NCBI RefSeq assembly: GCF_018687715.1 | Contig: NC_056764.1 | Coordinates: forward strand, 4,652,501 to 4,716,500 | Source of the DNA: Carya illinoinensis | Taxonomy: Eukaryota; Streptophyta; Magnoliopsida; Fagales; Juglandaceae | Direction: 5' to 3' | Length of the DNA: 64,000 nt | Part shown: positions 11,852 to 23,768 of the stretch, one piece after another | Position numbering within the stretch: position 1 is the first letter of the stretch | Layout of the letters: every line of letters starts with the position of its first letter | Made by a program: the position numbers and the translations under genes | The notes under the pieces: generated by a model | The model's input: only the letters and a program-made list of their open reading frames with translations | Databases searched by the model: none | Told to the model about the DNA's origin: nothing

Positions 11852-14800
11852 TTACAAACTCCGATAGTCTATCACTGTGACTTCATCATCCGGAGCATCC
11901 AAGTCTTGGTAACTGCACCACCACCACCACCACAATCATGTAAATACAAAGAAGCACATCCTCACAGGCCAAGTTAACAAATCACGGGCCACGAAAAAGA
12001 AATAATCTATTTTTTTAAATTAATGGACTTTTACCAATCTAGTCGTGCCATCCCCAAGTTCTGCACTAGATTCTTTGGCAGCAACATTAAGAGCCAAGTT
12101 CTAAAAGAAGAAATCTAAAGGTGCACAAATCACCAGTAGTGGCTTCTTGCCACTGGTGGTTGACGCCAAAAAGTTGTGAGAGAACACTTGCTTCACAACA
12201 TTGGTTAGGTATGAAACTGATCTTGACATTAATTTAATTATCATCCCCTAATCAATTAATTTTCTGACAATAACATAATACAACAAAGCATCACTTGCAT
12301 TCATACAGGAGGGATTGAGCAACGAAGTTATTGGTTTTATCGGGGCTAATTGACAGCCCAGAATCATGGAAAGTCCAAAAAAATACAAACCTTCGCATTC
12401 GGCGAGGATCGGGTCTAAAAGCAGGGGGAACAAGAATTGGTGTTGGCCCTCCAATACTAGGACCAGGCCGCATTTTCCTACCGCTTCCATCATACGAGGA
12501 TGGGCCCCCCTGCTCCCGTAACATCTGCATTGCAACTTCTGGGGGAGCAGGAACAAACGGTCCCAAAGGCCTGCAATAATTAGTTCTTGTAAGGTTTAAG
12601 ATAAATTGCAACATTAAATATAAGTTTTTTGTAACAAGGTAAAGCATTATATCAAAGGGTAACCAACCCAGCACCAGGAACAGGCATAAATACTGGTGGA
12701 GTAATATCTGAGGGAAAAGGGCCAACAGCATTCATGCCCTGCCCGCTGAATGCATCATACATTGACTCATCATGATTCCCCACTTCGAGGATGCCAGGTT
12801 TAGACTGTCGATCACGGGAAGGGGAATTATCAGTCCTATCAAACCGTTCGCCATCATTAACCCTATCAATCCGTTCATGATCCCTCCGATTGCCACGATC
12901 ATCTCTCAATCGACCCTCCAGACCCAATTTCCGCCTCTGTGGCTTGTCCTTCTGAAATCGTACATGTAATTCATGATATAAGGTAAAGAAGCATTTGGTC
13001 AATCACAAAAGACATATGAATAATATATTTAAGGTACTTTTATTGGGCCCAGATAAGAAACAGCCTGGGCAAAGGATACCTGAGGTTGCTGCATGACAGG
13101 TGTTCCACCCGGAGCATTTGGGTCACTGTATATTAATGAAGCAACATCATCTCATTGATAAAATACTGCTGACGTCTAAAATCAACAAAAAAAAAACAAA
13201 CTTAAACTTACTTCATGTAGTTTTGGAAATAAAGATCCTCGCGCACTTTTGAAGTCAATTCCATCACAAGTTCAGGGTGCTTAAGCTTCAGATGTTTATG
13301 CACAAATTCAGCAGCATGGAAAAGCTTTGTACAGCCCTTAGCTCCACAGCCATACTTCCATCCATACTTCTCATCTCTTATTTTCCTTACATGTGGATCT
13401 AAAACTTCAACAGCTGCTGCATCTATCTTCTCCTTTGCAGTCATTACTTCCAAGGGGTCCAGACCTCTCAGCCTTTCTTGCCAAAATGAGTCCAGTTTCT
13501 TTTCCCAGTCAGCCCAAGATTTGGTTGTTTCTTCATAACTCTTTCCTTCTGGCCTTACATGCCTAAAGCCCTTGGCTTCATTAGTTTCAGCCATGCCATA
13601 GTAATCTAAACCATGTATGCGCCAAAGATACGTAATGAGTGTGTCCAGAAGCTCGACACCCTCTAGGCCCTTAACAGATGCTAAGCCTCGTATAATAATA
13701 ATCTGAGCAACAGACCCACCATGCGACTTATCACTGCTGGTTTTATCATGATCCATACTGCGTAACACATTCTCTTCAATTCCTTTCTCAGAATCGAGCT
13801 TGCGCACAAGGGCCTGGGCTTGGTCAATATCTGCCTGTATTCGTCTAGGCTCAGAACTGATAGGGGGGGCCTTTGGAGCAACTGAAAAATCATTTTCTTT
13901 AACTGGTCCCCTACCATGTCTTCTTCGTTTACCACCAGCCTCTGCTTCATCATCTGAGTTCTGATCATTCGTTAGCGCTGATTTGTTTGATGACAAAGCA
14001 TTAACACCAGGATTTCTGCATCACAAAACCCAAAATGTATATCATAGTTAGGAGGATGTAAAATTACTGTTTTCTAACATTTTCTGTTCTTTTCTTTTTT
14101 TAAATTCTTTGAAGGGGGAGAGAGAGAGTACAGGTCAAGTGTTCCACTCTGCAGATCAAGCATAAACTCCTTTGCTACCCGTCGAGCAGATTCATTCCTC
14201 CTACAAGGCATAGAAGTTAAAAGACCAAACAAGACTGTTGAATGAGTATGCCAAGATAAATCCCTCTAGAGTTATTAAGCCCACAAATTATCCCATTATA
14301 GCCAATATACATGTATGCGCGTGCACATGTTAATACCCATGCAGAGACAAAAACCCTTTACACACACATACCCTTTAACCAAACTAAGATCACTTTTTTA
14401 TGTCAGTCCAAGATAAATTGATGACAAAAACATTTTGTGTTTCTCCTTGTTCCAGTAGATAATTAGTCTGACTCACCTTTCAATGACAGCAAGTAAATTC
14501 GTTGGATGATACTTGTCTTTCAACCTTCATCAAAAGATAAATTTAATTATTGAAAAAATAATTAAATCTATAAACACAGTTGACATTGGAAAGCCAGTAC
14601 ATGGATGAACCAAAATGGCCAAAAATGATCCAGCTAAAATAAATCCCACAAAAACAGAACCTACCATTCCTCATCTTTATGAGCATCGAAGAAAGCACGT
14701 TTCTGAGTAGAAATGTACTCAGATTTATATTCTTGATACCTAAATGATACAATGAGCAAATTATTTACTGACCAAATCAACAGCCAATTAATTAGCAAGT

Positions 14801-16302
14801 GCTCAGATTAAAAAACCGCTTCAAACTTATTTACTTTCCAGAATATACCTACGCTCGGCTTCGGCAGGTAAGATATCATCCTCAAGCTCTTGGATGAATT
14901 GCTTATAGGACATCAACCCTTCCCTGAAACAATTTGTATGTTGTTTTTTTAAGAGTAATCAAAGATTTTCTTAAAAGATTAAAAGGCAGAAACAATATTT
15001 ATATAACACCATATTAATATATAAATCCGGCCAACTAAAATCATCATTAACCTAGACCACATGAAGTGCAGGCCACTATGTTGGTTCTAGAAGTTAAAAA
15101 AATTCAGTCTGGTCTTGGGTACTCCCTCTATTTGAGTTAAACAAAAATAATTCACAAAGTCTTTGCAAGACAGGACAGACCAGAGGAAAGTGTCTTTAAA
15201 ATTCCAATGCAGCTATATACTTATAGTTCTTAGGGGGCAAAAAAGTTATATGCAGAGAAGTTACAAGTAAAATAAAAGGTCAAATTTTCCAAAATATAAA
15301 AAATGCAACCTGCCAGCCACCCAGCTGATAAATACTATCGAATACGGTACCTTAAAGCTTAGTGAGGGGAAGCTCAACTTCTGATATCAACCTAATATTT
15401 TTACCATTAGAATGTTCACATCTAAGGCCTGGATTGGTTACCAAAAACTAAAAATCTCATCTCATCATTACAACTTTTTCAAATCCCCATACAAAATAAA
15501 ATAAACAATTTAACTTTTTCAAATCTCAATACAAAACTAATATTAAAAAATTATATTATAACAATATTTTATTCATTACTATTCAAAACATCTCATCTCA
15601 TCTCATCTCATCTGTGTAATCTAACGGGGCCTATGCTAGTATACAATTTCAGTACAGCTATACATTTCTACTTCCTCTTTCTGATTCAAACTAATTCAAC
15701 AACTGTCTTCACATTGCTGGAGGACCACAAAACTCTACAACCGAAAATAGCCCTCATCTTAATAGTGTGGTAATATATGGATTGTTCATTGCTACTTTTA
15801 CACATAAAGACCGGACAACATTAATCTTCTCTCAAAAAGTTCCAAAACGAGAGGATCATTTCCAGTGCAGCTTTCATGGAGCACCTTAACACCCAATGTT
15901 TTCCCATCAGTATATTGTTCCATGTTGGCAATACTTTGAAGCCTGTGATTCTTTTAATTTTTTTAATGATGAGGAACTCCGAATACTGCACAAATGCAAC
16001 ATGCCTTCAATCCAGTTACCTGGACTCTTGTAATGCACCCCCAATACATTTGGGACCTATGATTCTTTTTTTATTATTATTTATGAAAATAAATATTAAA
16101 CCCTAAAAAATCATGAGAGAATAGAAAAAAAAAAATTGTTGTGCAATTTTTGTGTAAAAAAAAAAAAAAAATTGTTGTGCAGTTTTATCTTTGCTTGTAA
16201 TCCTCAGAATTAATTTATAACTCAACTTTTCCTAATAAATCTTACAAATTTTCATAATTTTTTTAAAAAAATAGAAAAAATAATGTTGAAATCAAGAACA
16301 AG

Positions 16303-16388
<86 letters not shown>

Positions 16389-19300
16389 AAAAAAAAAGAG
16401 ACTAATTAGGTTCCCAAGTCCCTTGTGTACTTAAGTCTAGCACCGATATATGCCAAAGTCTATGCCAACACCTTCAATAGCTCCAAACCTCTATTTAAGA
16501 ATCATGCAATACAGGAGAGCGTGCGATAGCGAGAGAGAACGAGAGAACCCTAGAGGAGCCACTGCCGCTGGCACCTGTTCGGCGAGTGACATCACACGTC
16601 CGACACAAAAAGGACCAGCGGACACTGGTGACATCACTAAAGGGTATTTGGCGCCAGATATCCCTTCGGCGACTTGGGTATTTTTATACCTCAACTCTGC
16701 CTACCTTTTCTCGGTGGAGCCACCAGCGTTTCTTCTCACAGAAAGTTGCGACGGGTTCCCGCGACCTCTTTGTTGGCCTCCGACGTCGAAGTTTCTCCAA
16801 CGACTGACTTTTTTGGGTTGGGTCTCTTTTTTTCCAAGATTTGTCAGGAGTGGCAACCCTGTTGGCTTCCACAGAACTTATTGACGGACATTGGCGACCT
16901 CTTCGCTGGCCTCCAACGTCGGCCAACCTCCGGCGACTAGTTTCCTTTGAGTTGGGCATTTTTCTAGCCTTTCTCGACAGAATGAAGCCCTGTACAGCTT
17001 GACGTTGTATCAATATGGGTCAAATGGTGCACTTTTGGGTGGAATCAAAGGCTTTTGAGTTTTTGCCAGAAACTTAGAGGTCTTCTTTAAAAATAGTGGA
17101 GAGGAGTAGAAGGTTTTGGAGATCGGTAGTAATGGGTCAGAATGGTATAGTTTGGTTGATTGCTACGGTGGGAGAAGCATTAATAGCAGGGAGAAATACA
17201 AATTATACAAAACACTTGCGTGAAGGTAACAGAGAATTCATGGCCCAACGATGCTCCAACAAGCATGTTTGGTATCTAACTATCACTGAACATGGTGGAG
17301 GAGGCCATTGGAGCATTGTTACAATTCTTGAAGGGCATGAAGGACAAGGTTGGGAGAAGTTTGCAACAGAATTACGCAAAGTCGTAAATTTGCCCTGTGA
17401 TGAGGGGTCAAGAAAGGAAAAGAAAATTGAGAACACCAAAGACCCAAGCACATCCACGGTGGTGAAGCAATCGTATGCGGCAGCTCTGAAGATGGGTCAT
17501 GCTTCTGTGGCTCATAGTAAGGGGAACGGTGAAAGTGGTCAACAAATCATGCAAACTCAGAACCAGCTTGAAGGGATGCAAAATTCTCTAAAGGACATGG
17601 AAACCCAACTTGCCGAGTTGAAGATAGCAATAGCTTTCGTTTCAACAAAAATAGACACGCTTTCAGCTAGAGGCAACAGGGCTATTAAGACTAAGATAGG
17701 CCCGATTCCTTTAAATAAAGGAAAACGGAAGATCGGATTTGGTCCTGTCCCTATAACCAGATCTAGGAGAGCATGTCGAGTCAAAAGGAAATCTAGGTTA
17801 TTTGAAGTGGGGTCTTTGTTGGATGTTGGTATAGAGAATGCAATAATGGAATGTCATTCGCCTCAAGTAACATAGAATAAACCATTAGGCAGCGTTACAC
17901 CCTTGCCCACAAATGGTAAAGGAGATGTAGGTTCTGATGAAGTTGCTCGTTTTGGGTCGCCTGAGGTGAAGGGACTTGATGTCACCTCAGAAGCTCTAAT
18001 GGGGATGGAAAGAAACAATGGAGTTGATGAGGAGGTGCGTGACTTGTCGTTGGTGCCTTGCGTGGAAGAAAGCCCAGAATTGGGAATGCAATTGGTTAAT
18101 GTGTCTAAGGATGATGTTGCTCCCTTGATCTCTTTTCCTTTGATAGTGGATTGGATTCTACCTAAAGTTAACAAGATTCTGCCTTTCGTGGGGATTTCAC
18201 ATGGAGGATGCGAAGACCAGTTCAATGAACTAATCACTGCAATCGAGGCAAGCCACGCGCTTGAAACCAAAAGTTTCAAGAAAAACAGGGAGTTACAGCA
18301 TCTTTCTTGGGCAATTAATTACAACACTAAGGGAGATAGCTCAATTAGAGGGAAGTTTAAAGGGAGGGCAATGTGAAGACGGGAACAAGGGGCATTTTGG
18401 GTATTAGTTATATGGGAAACAGGGGGTTGAGGTTCAGTGTAATTTTTGGGTATTTTGGGTAGTTTTGGGATTAGTATTGTGGGTTGTTTTTGGGTCATTA
18501 GGGGCACTTTATTATGGGCTATGTGTTTTCTTGTATACGTTCAGTGTATTTGGTCACTCCTTTTTATATATAAAATATTTTTACTTATGAAAAAAAAAAG
18601 AAAAGGAATCATGCAATGTAATTTTAAGCCTGACTGTTCGGCTCAAGGTAGCCGCAAATATTTCCAGGACAATTGCTAAAAAAAGCAAATAAACTAGCAT
18701 AATGTGGCATTCAACCATTTTTATATTTTTTTGATTGCCTCAGCCTTTCAGTCAAAACAACACAAATGGGTATAGCATGACATAGGTCAATGCCAAGACT
18801 TTCTTAATACAAAATAAAACAGGAACACATCTAATCCAGCAAAAAAAGAAACACAGGAGCTAAATGTAGTTCCACTAATGATCAAAAGCTGACATATAGA
18901 AATCTAACCGTTGTGTACTCCCTGTGTTTGATGAATCTGCATAACCAGCACGGTTTGATTCAAAGTCTGCCCAAAAAAATAAAAGAAAGAATAACTACAT
19001 AGACACGAGGACAGGAGAAAATATATGCACGAAGGTTATTTCATGGAACTTCCATAAATCCAGATTGGCTTGTTTTTCTCTACAACTTATCATTGCTTTT
19101 TTTTTTTTTTTTTTGTTATTTAAACTTTAGACAGACTGCACATTTTGCATATTGGTTTTGATTTAGATATACGTGAAACAGAGATTTTTATTTTCAAGAA
19201 GATGCATAAACTACATTGATACCCAAAACTTACATACCAGAAGGTCCATTTTGATATGTGCCTACTGAACGATTCATAAACCGACCATGAGATTTTTCGT

Positions 19301-20733
19301 CAGCATACCCAGGTCGTCCTCCCATCCCACGTTCATATCCACCAAGATAATCATAGCCAAACCTGAACCATCGTTAAAATAACCAAATAAATTTTTCAAA
19401 ACATTGGTCCACTTAAATTAAATATTATTTCATAAGTTAATTTATTAAAGGCCGACTAACATGCTAAATTCTGCAAATCAATCCTGAAGAATAAATTATG
19501 AGCCCCATCAGAATAGAGAAGTTCAACTTGTCTATAGAATAAGGCCTCAAATAAAAAAAAAAATATGAAGTGGGAAAATAAGAAAACAAGTGATATCACA
19601 AGATTGTAGGAAACAACTCAATGCCACTATGGGAAACACGTGAACTTTCTCAGTATAATTGAACATATACCTGAAACAAAGGGGATGGGAAAAGGGAAAA
19701 GGCTTAGAACTTTCATGATTTGCTTTTAGCCCACTCTAGTTCTTGTATTTAGGTGTTTACTCTTGTATACTTCATGTATACTTGGGCTATGCCTATTTAC
19801 TTGTCAATCAAGTTTTCTTATTACTTATAAAAAATAACACCCATCTTTGCTCATCTGTTGCGGAGGTCATAACCAATCTATGTTAGCAACAGTGCCTTAT
19901 GGCAATGCATGAGCCAATATTCCGACCCCTCCAACCCCTTTTTTAGCTGTAAGCAGGGTTGACATTTCCAAAAGAAAGTGGAAAGCATTGTGTTGCTCTT
20001 ACAGTCAATGGGCACATAATGATAGATCCTAGCTCTCCCCAACCAATGATGACAAGGATAATCATGAATCATAAAACGAGAATAGTTCCTACTGCCACTT
20101 TGCACACAGACTGTCTGTTCCCATCCCTAAGGACCCTGAACTGTTGTTAACATATAGCAAGTAGGCCAATGGTTGTAGCCAACGTGGCACTTCGAGCCCT
20201 TTGATATAGTATGATGTGTAATTTCTATTCAGAAGCATAACATATGCATGAACGGAGAAAATAATCCCCAAACACGAACATTAAAAAAAGCAGCACATAA
20301 TCACTCAAACAAAGCGATAATTAAAAACTAAGGAAGATGAATACAAGGGGAAAAAACATTTGATGTCCTACCTATCGTCCGGTCCATAACCGCGGGGGCT
20401 CCCACGCCTCGAGCGCTTAAAAGGCGGAGGAGAGCGTCGAGGAGGGGAGTACCGGCGGTCGCGGTAGGGAGTGGGGCTGGGGCTGCGGCGGCGCTTGTAG
20501 TCCCTGTCTCTTTCCCTCGGAGGAGGCGGGGGCGGGGGCGAAGACATGTTTCGGTCGTGGTAATCGCGGCGGTTCGGGGGGCGATCCAGGTCCCTCTCGT
20601 CCCTCCTGTCCCTCGAGTCTCTCTCCCTTCTACGAGCCGGCGGGGGAGGCGGAGGAGGCGGCTGCTCGTCATTGGCGGAGGGCTTGGGGGACTGGTCGAG
20701 AGAGTCGTGGGGCATGTTCATGACTTCTGCCAT
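11852..20733 (-). CDS. SE: SERRATE RNA effector (ARS2 homologue)
   Basis: Twelve minus-strand exons: 20372-20733, 19238-19362, 18909-18966, 14849-14923, 14665-14739, 14477-14524, 14132-14200, 13212-14015, 13080-13125, 12668-12951, 12391-12570 and 11852-11912. They join to 2,187 nt, or 728 residues; Arabidopsis SE has 720. The N-terminus is Pro-rich and Arg/Asp/Ser-rich (eight consecutive Pro, RERDRDYKRRRSPSPTP). The helical core follows (SYKQFIQELEDDILPAEAE, then KYHPTNLL). A C2H2 zinc finger sits at C494, C499, H512 and H517 (CGAKGCTKLFH...HKHLKLKH). The tail is PG-rich, ending DAPDDEVTVIDYRSL. SE works with DCL1 and HYL1 in pri-miRNA processing and with the cap-binding complex in splicing. 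Exon 1 is much richer in GC than the rest. Intron 3 (14924-18908) is inflated by insertions. Confidence 0.97.
15426..15631. mobile_element. MITE-like element, family 2, in SERRATE intron 3
   Basis: The ends are imperfect inverted repeats: ggcctggattggtta at the left and taatctaacggggcc at the right (10 of 15 positions match when inverted). The body is AT-rich with repeated 'atctcatctcatc' motifs just inside both ends. Related sequence occurs at 21041-21226 and about 46432-46590. Confidence 0.6.
16305..16384. repeat. (CT)40 microsatellite
   Basis: An uninterrupted CT repeat of about 80 bases in SERRATE intron 3, about 125 bases before a LINE insertion. It should be highly variable in length between individuals. 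Confidence 0.95.
16511..18605 (+). mobile_element. internally deleted LINE with target-site duplication
   Basis: The element lies antisense to SERRATE. The 12-bp sequence gaatcatgcaat is present immediately before it (16499-16510) and immediately after its A-rich tail (18606-18617), as expected for a target-site duplication. The left end resembles a LINE 5' UTR (gagagagaacgagagaaccc). A degenerate ORF1 follows, then a 3' UTR ending in ttacttatg plus an A run. No endonuclease or reverse-transcriptase sequence is present between ORF1 and the 3' UTR, so an internal deletion removed them and the copy cannot move by itself. Confidence 0.85.
17024..18376 (+). pseudogene. degenerate LINE ORF1 (gag-like)
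   Basis: One reading frame runs from ATG 17024 to 18376 and is broken by two in-frame TAG codons, at 17075-17077 and 17873-17875. Near the start it reads HFWVESKAF, then VERSRRFWRSV, and later HWSIVTILEGHEGQGWEKF, the type of N-terminal region that precedes the endonuclease in plant LINE polyproteins. A coiled-coil-like stretch follows (about 17540-17670). It ends LSWAINYNTKG..RGKFKGRAM, close to where a LINE endonuclease would normally begin. The assignment to LINEs is from family resemblance and from the flanking target-site duplication. Confidence 0.75.
19722..19838 (+). mobile_element. 5'-truncated LINE 3' end in SERRATE intron 1
   Basis: The sequence reads like a plant LINE 3' UTR: ctcttgtatacttcatgtat, then acttgggctatgcctattt, ending ttattacttataaaaaataa. 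It resembles the minus-strand copy at 8043-8095. I could not find a convincing target-site duplication. Confidence 0.55.
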
Positions 20734-22460
20734 GGATGAAGGATTTGAGGAGAGTGTCTAACCCCTAGAAAATGAATCTAATTCATTCAAAGATGAGAGG
20801 AAGGGGTCGAACTGGGAATTACAGATTTGGGTTAGGGTTTTTGGGTGAGAGAACGTTTTGAGATCCTGTGGCGAGAAAGTGTCCGAAGTGACGTGAGAGC
20901 TGAGGCTTATATATAAATATAGTTTTAACAAAATAAAATTCTTTTACGCAATAAAAATAAACAAATTCAAAAAACAAAATCTATTTATTGATTTTTAATT
21001 TTTTATTTCTAAACTTCAAAATTGATTAATATGTCAAATAGTTTGGATAGTAAATTGAGATAAGATAATTTTAGATGAAAAATTAATAAAATATTATTTT
21101 TTAATATTATTAATTTCTTATTATTTTTATATTTAAAATTTTTTAATTTTTATTATATTTATATGAGAATTTAAAAAATTTATAATAAAGATATGAGATA
21201 ATTTTTTAATCCAAAAAATCCCTTAGTCTTATAATGGTTAAAAAAATGAGTTATAATATTTATTTGTTATAAAAATTCTATTTTATTAAAAAACTATCTT
21301 TATTAGAAGATTTTGTATTTATTTACTTTCTTATTTTACTTTGTCTTTCTCTATAAAATAAACTATGCAAAATATTCATTCAATATAAAAGTTTATTTTT
21401 ACTTTTTTTCAACAAAAATAATAATAATAAATAAATAATACCAAACACACAATAAAACATCGAAAAAAAATAGTTATTAACCCTATTTTTGTGACATTTG
21501 TATTAAGGTTTGATGCATAGGATTAATTATAATTTTTCGATTAATAATTTGATATGTTTAGTGCGTTCTTGTTTGATGTCTGAATTTATAATTAAATATC
21601 AAATTTTCATGCATACCAAAAGGATAAAATGAAAATAAAATGTTCCATGTTATCACGAGAGGATCTACACGAAGAGAATATGTAATTTTTTTATTTTTTT
21701 TTAAACCCTTGTTTTGGTCCTATTGAAGCTTATGGACCTATAAACATAAGAGATAAATACAACTATTTTTAAACTCAAAGTTCTACCAAAGCCATCATGA
21801 AGGGGTTGACAAAGTGATAAAACACTATCTTCTAAGTTTTTATAGGTACCATATAACCATTATATGTATTCTTATCTTGACTTTTTTCGACAAAAACATA
21901 TAATTATTTAAAGAAAAATATCAATAATTTGATCCTCTTTATCATTATTTTATAAAAATATTACCAAAATTATAATTTCTGATGAAGTCTATTTGATGTA
22001 TTTCACGTTAATTAATGTATATATATATATATATAAGTTTGTACGATCTTAATATCAGTTTAATTTAGATAAATGCATAAGATTGATTGATAATACAAGC
22101 AATAGTCTATCAACATTTATGAAATGTAGTGTACATGCGTCGAGAGAAGGTAATTCAGATGTTCATATAGTAGCCAAAGACACAGTAAATTTGTCATCGT
22201 ATTTTATTATAGGCATGGGACTGAATTTTTCATTTGTCTTGATAAAAAACAATGACAAGGGAAAGCACTCGGCCGACCAGTTCGGTCAAATCTCATCGAG
22301 CCCAAGCCGGACCCGAGACCTGATTGGGCCATGAAAGTCTGGGTCTCTGTTGTTCAAAGCCTCAGGAAGTTCGAGTAGGCCGGGCTAGACCATGGAGACA
22401 GGCCTAACTGCAACCAGAGCATAGAAACCATCATTATCATTTCTACTTCCGCCGCTGCCA
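20734..22460. other. divergent spacer between SERRATE and the DUF971 gene
   Basis: The right-hand neighbour of the SERRATE start codon is its presumed 5' UTR and promoter (to about 20,900). The rest is AT-rich and holds a MITE-like element at 21041-21226 and a TA run near 22020-22036. No exon is recognised. Confidence 0.6.
21041..21226. mobile_element. MITE-like element, family 2
   Basis: The stretch begins gtttggatagtaaattgaga and ends near gatatgagataattttttaa, with 'gagataagataattttagatg' just inside the left end. It resembles the elements at 15426-15631 and about 46432-46590. The inverted ends are poor. Confidence 0.45.
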
Positions 22461-23768
22461 CGCGCTTTTTAACCTCTCCTGCATTCAAGACCCCCCGGTG
22501 CGCCTCTCTCTCTGTGTTCATCGTCGGAACCAGTTTCAGAGGTTGTCCCTAGACTTATTGTAATGTTTTTGATGTTTTTATGGTGCAAAACACACTCTTG
22601 GTAGAATTATTCTATATTTAATGGGAATTCGACTAAATTATTCTGTCTGATTAGAAAAAATTATCATTGTAATTTTATGTCTTAGCTGCCCTATAGTTAA
22701 CCAATCATTTCCAAAAATTCAATTTTTATTTATTTATTGTTGCTGTTTTCATTCGAATCACAAATTTGGCTCTTGAAATAGATTGAGTTGGTTAAGAAAT
22801 CAAGACGTTACAGTAAATGAAGACATCACGACTGTAAGCAGACTTTTTGTTGTTAAAATACACCCCCCCCCCCCTTTCTCTCGCTTTTATCCATATTCGC
22901 GAGCATAAAGTTCTTCAGACTTTAGTGATGCAATACAAAGCTTAGTTTTGCATCAGGGTAGGTCTTAGTTTCAAATCTTCCTGAAGAACAAAATGGGTTG
23001 CGGAAGTGGAACTCGTTCCTAACTGGGTTAACAGTAAAGCAGCTGTCGCCTGTAGGGGTAAAGTCCACTTGCAAAGGTGATTGAATGCCTTTTCCATTAA
23101 CTGGGTTTGTACTTGGTGATCGCATACTACAGAAAGTCTTATACCCATGTATGAAGCATTTGGGATTTAGGATTTTATTGTGAATTCTCTTTTATTCATC
23201 CTATATAACGCTCTTTTTTGTGTATGTCAATTTTTTTTTTAATGTTTTACTAGGGGCCATCCAAGAAGCAAGTGGGACAGCGTTAACCAATTAATGCAAA
23301 GAAAAATGAAGTACTTTTTTGGAAATGGAAAACATAAAACAATCTTAGGTGTAAATTGGTTGGGCGTAGGTTGGTGACTAATTCAAATGTGAATGTCGAC
23401 AGTTCATGCAGGGGTTGTAATTTAGGAAATATAGGTTGGATAATACGATGAAAGGAATGCAAGGGGGTGAGATGTTGCTGGGGTATCATTTTTGTCATTT
23501 TTTGTTATTTGGTTAGAATGTTCTCGGTATTGTTAAGAGGAATGTTTATTTGTTTAAATGATGTTTGGAGATAGCTTAAATCAATAACGAAACCCAGGTT
23601 AGAAGGGATCTTGCATTGTTTTGGAGAAGAATGTTAAGAAAGTGAATATAAAGGCTCAAAAGCATAACTAACCCCGACCCTACATACTATTCAATTCACA
23701 AACTAGCCCATGATGCAGATTTCCTAGGTACAAAATTAGGAGTAGAGACTCAGCAGCACCAAGAAACA

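Larger units (their letters stand above)
14924..18908 (-). other. large third intron of SERRATE, swollen by repeats
   Basis: The intron is about 4 kb while most others in the gene are 80-800 bases. It contains a MITE-like element (15426-15631), a long CT tract (16305-16384) and a LINE copy (16511-18605). The flanking exon junctions remain intact and in phase. Confidence 0.9.
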
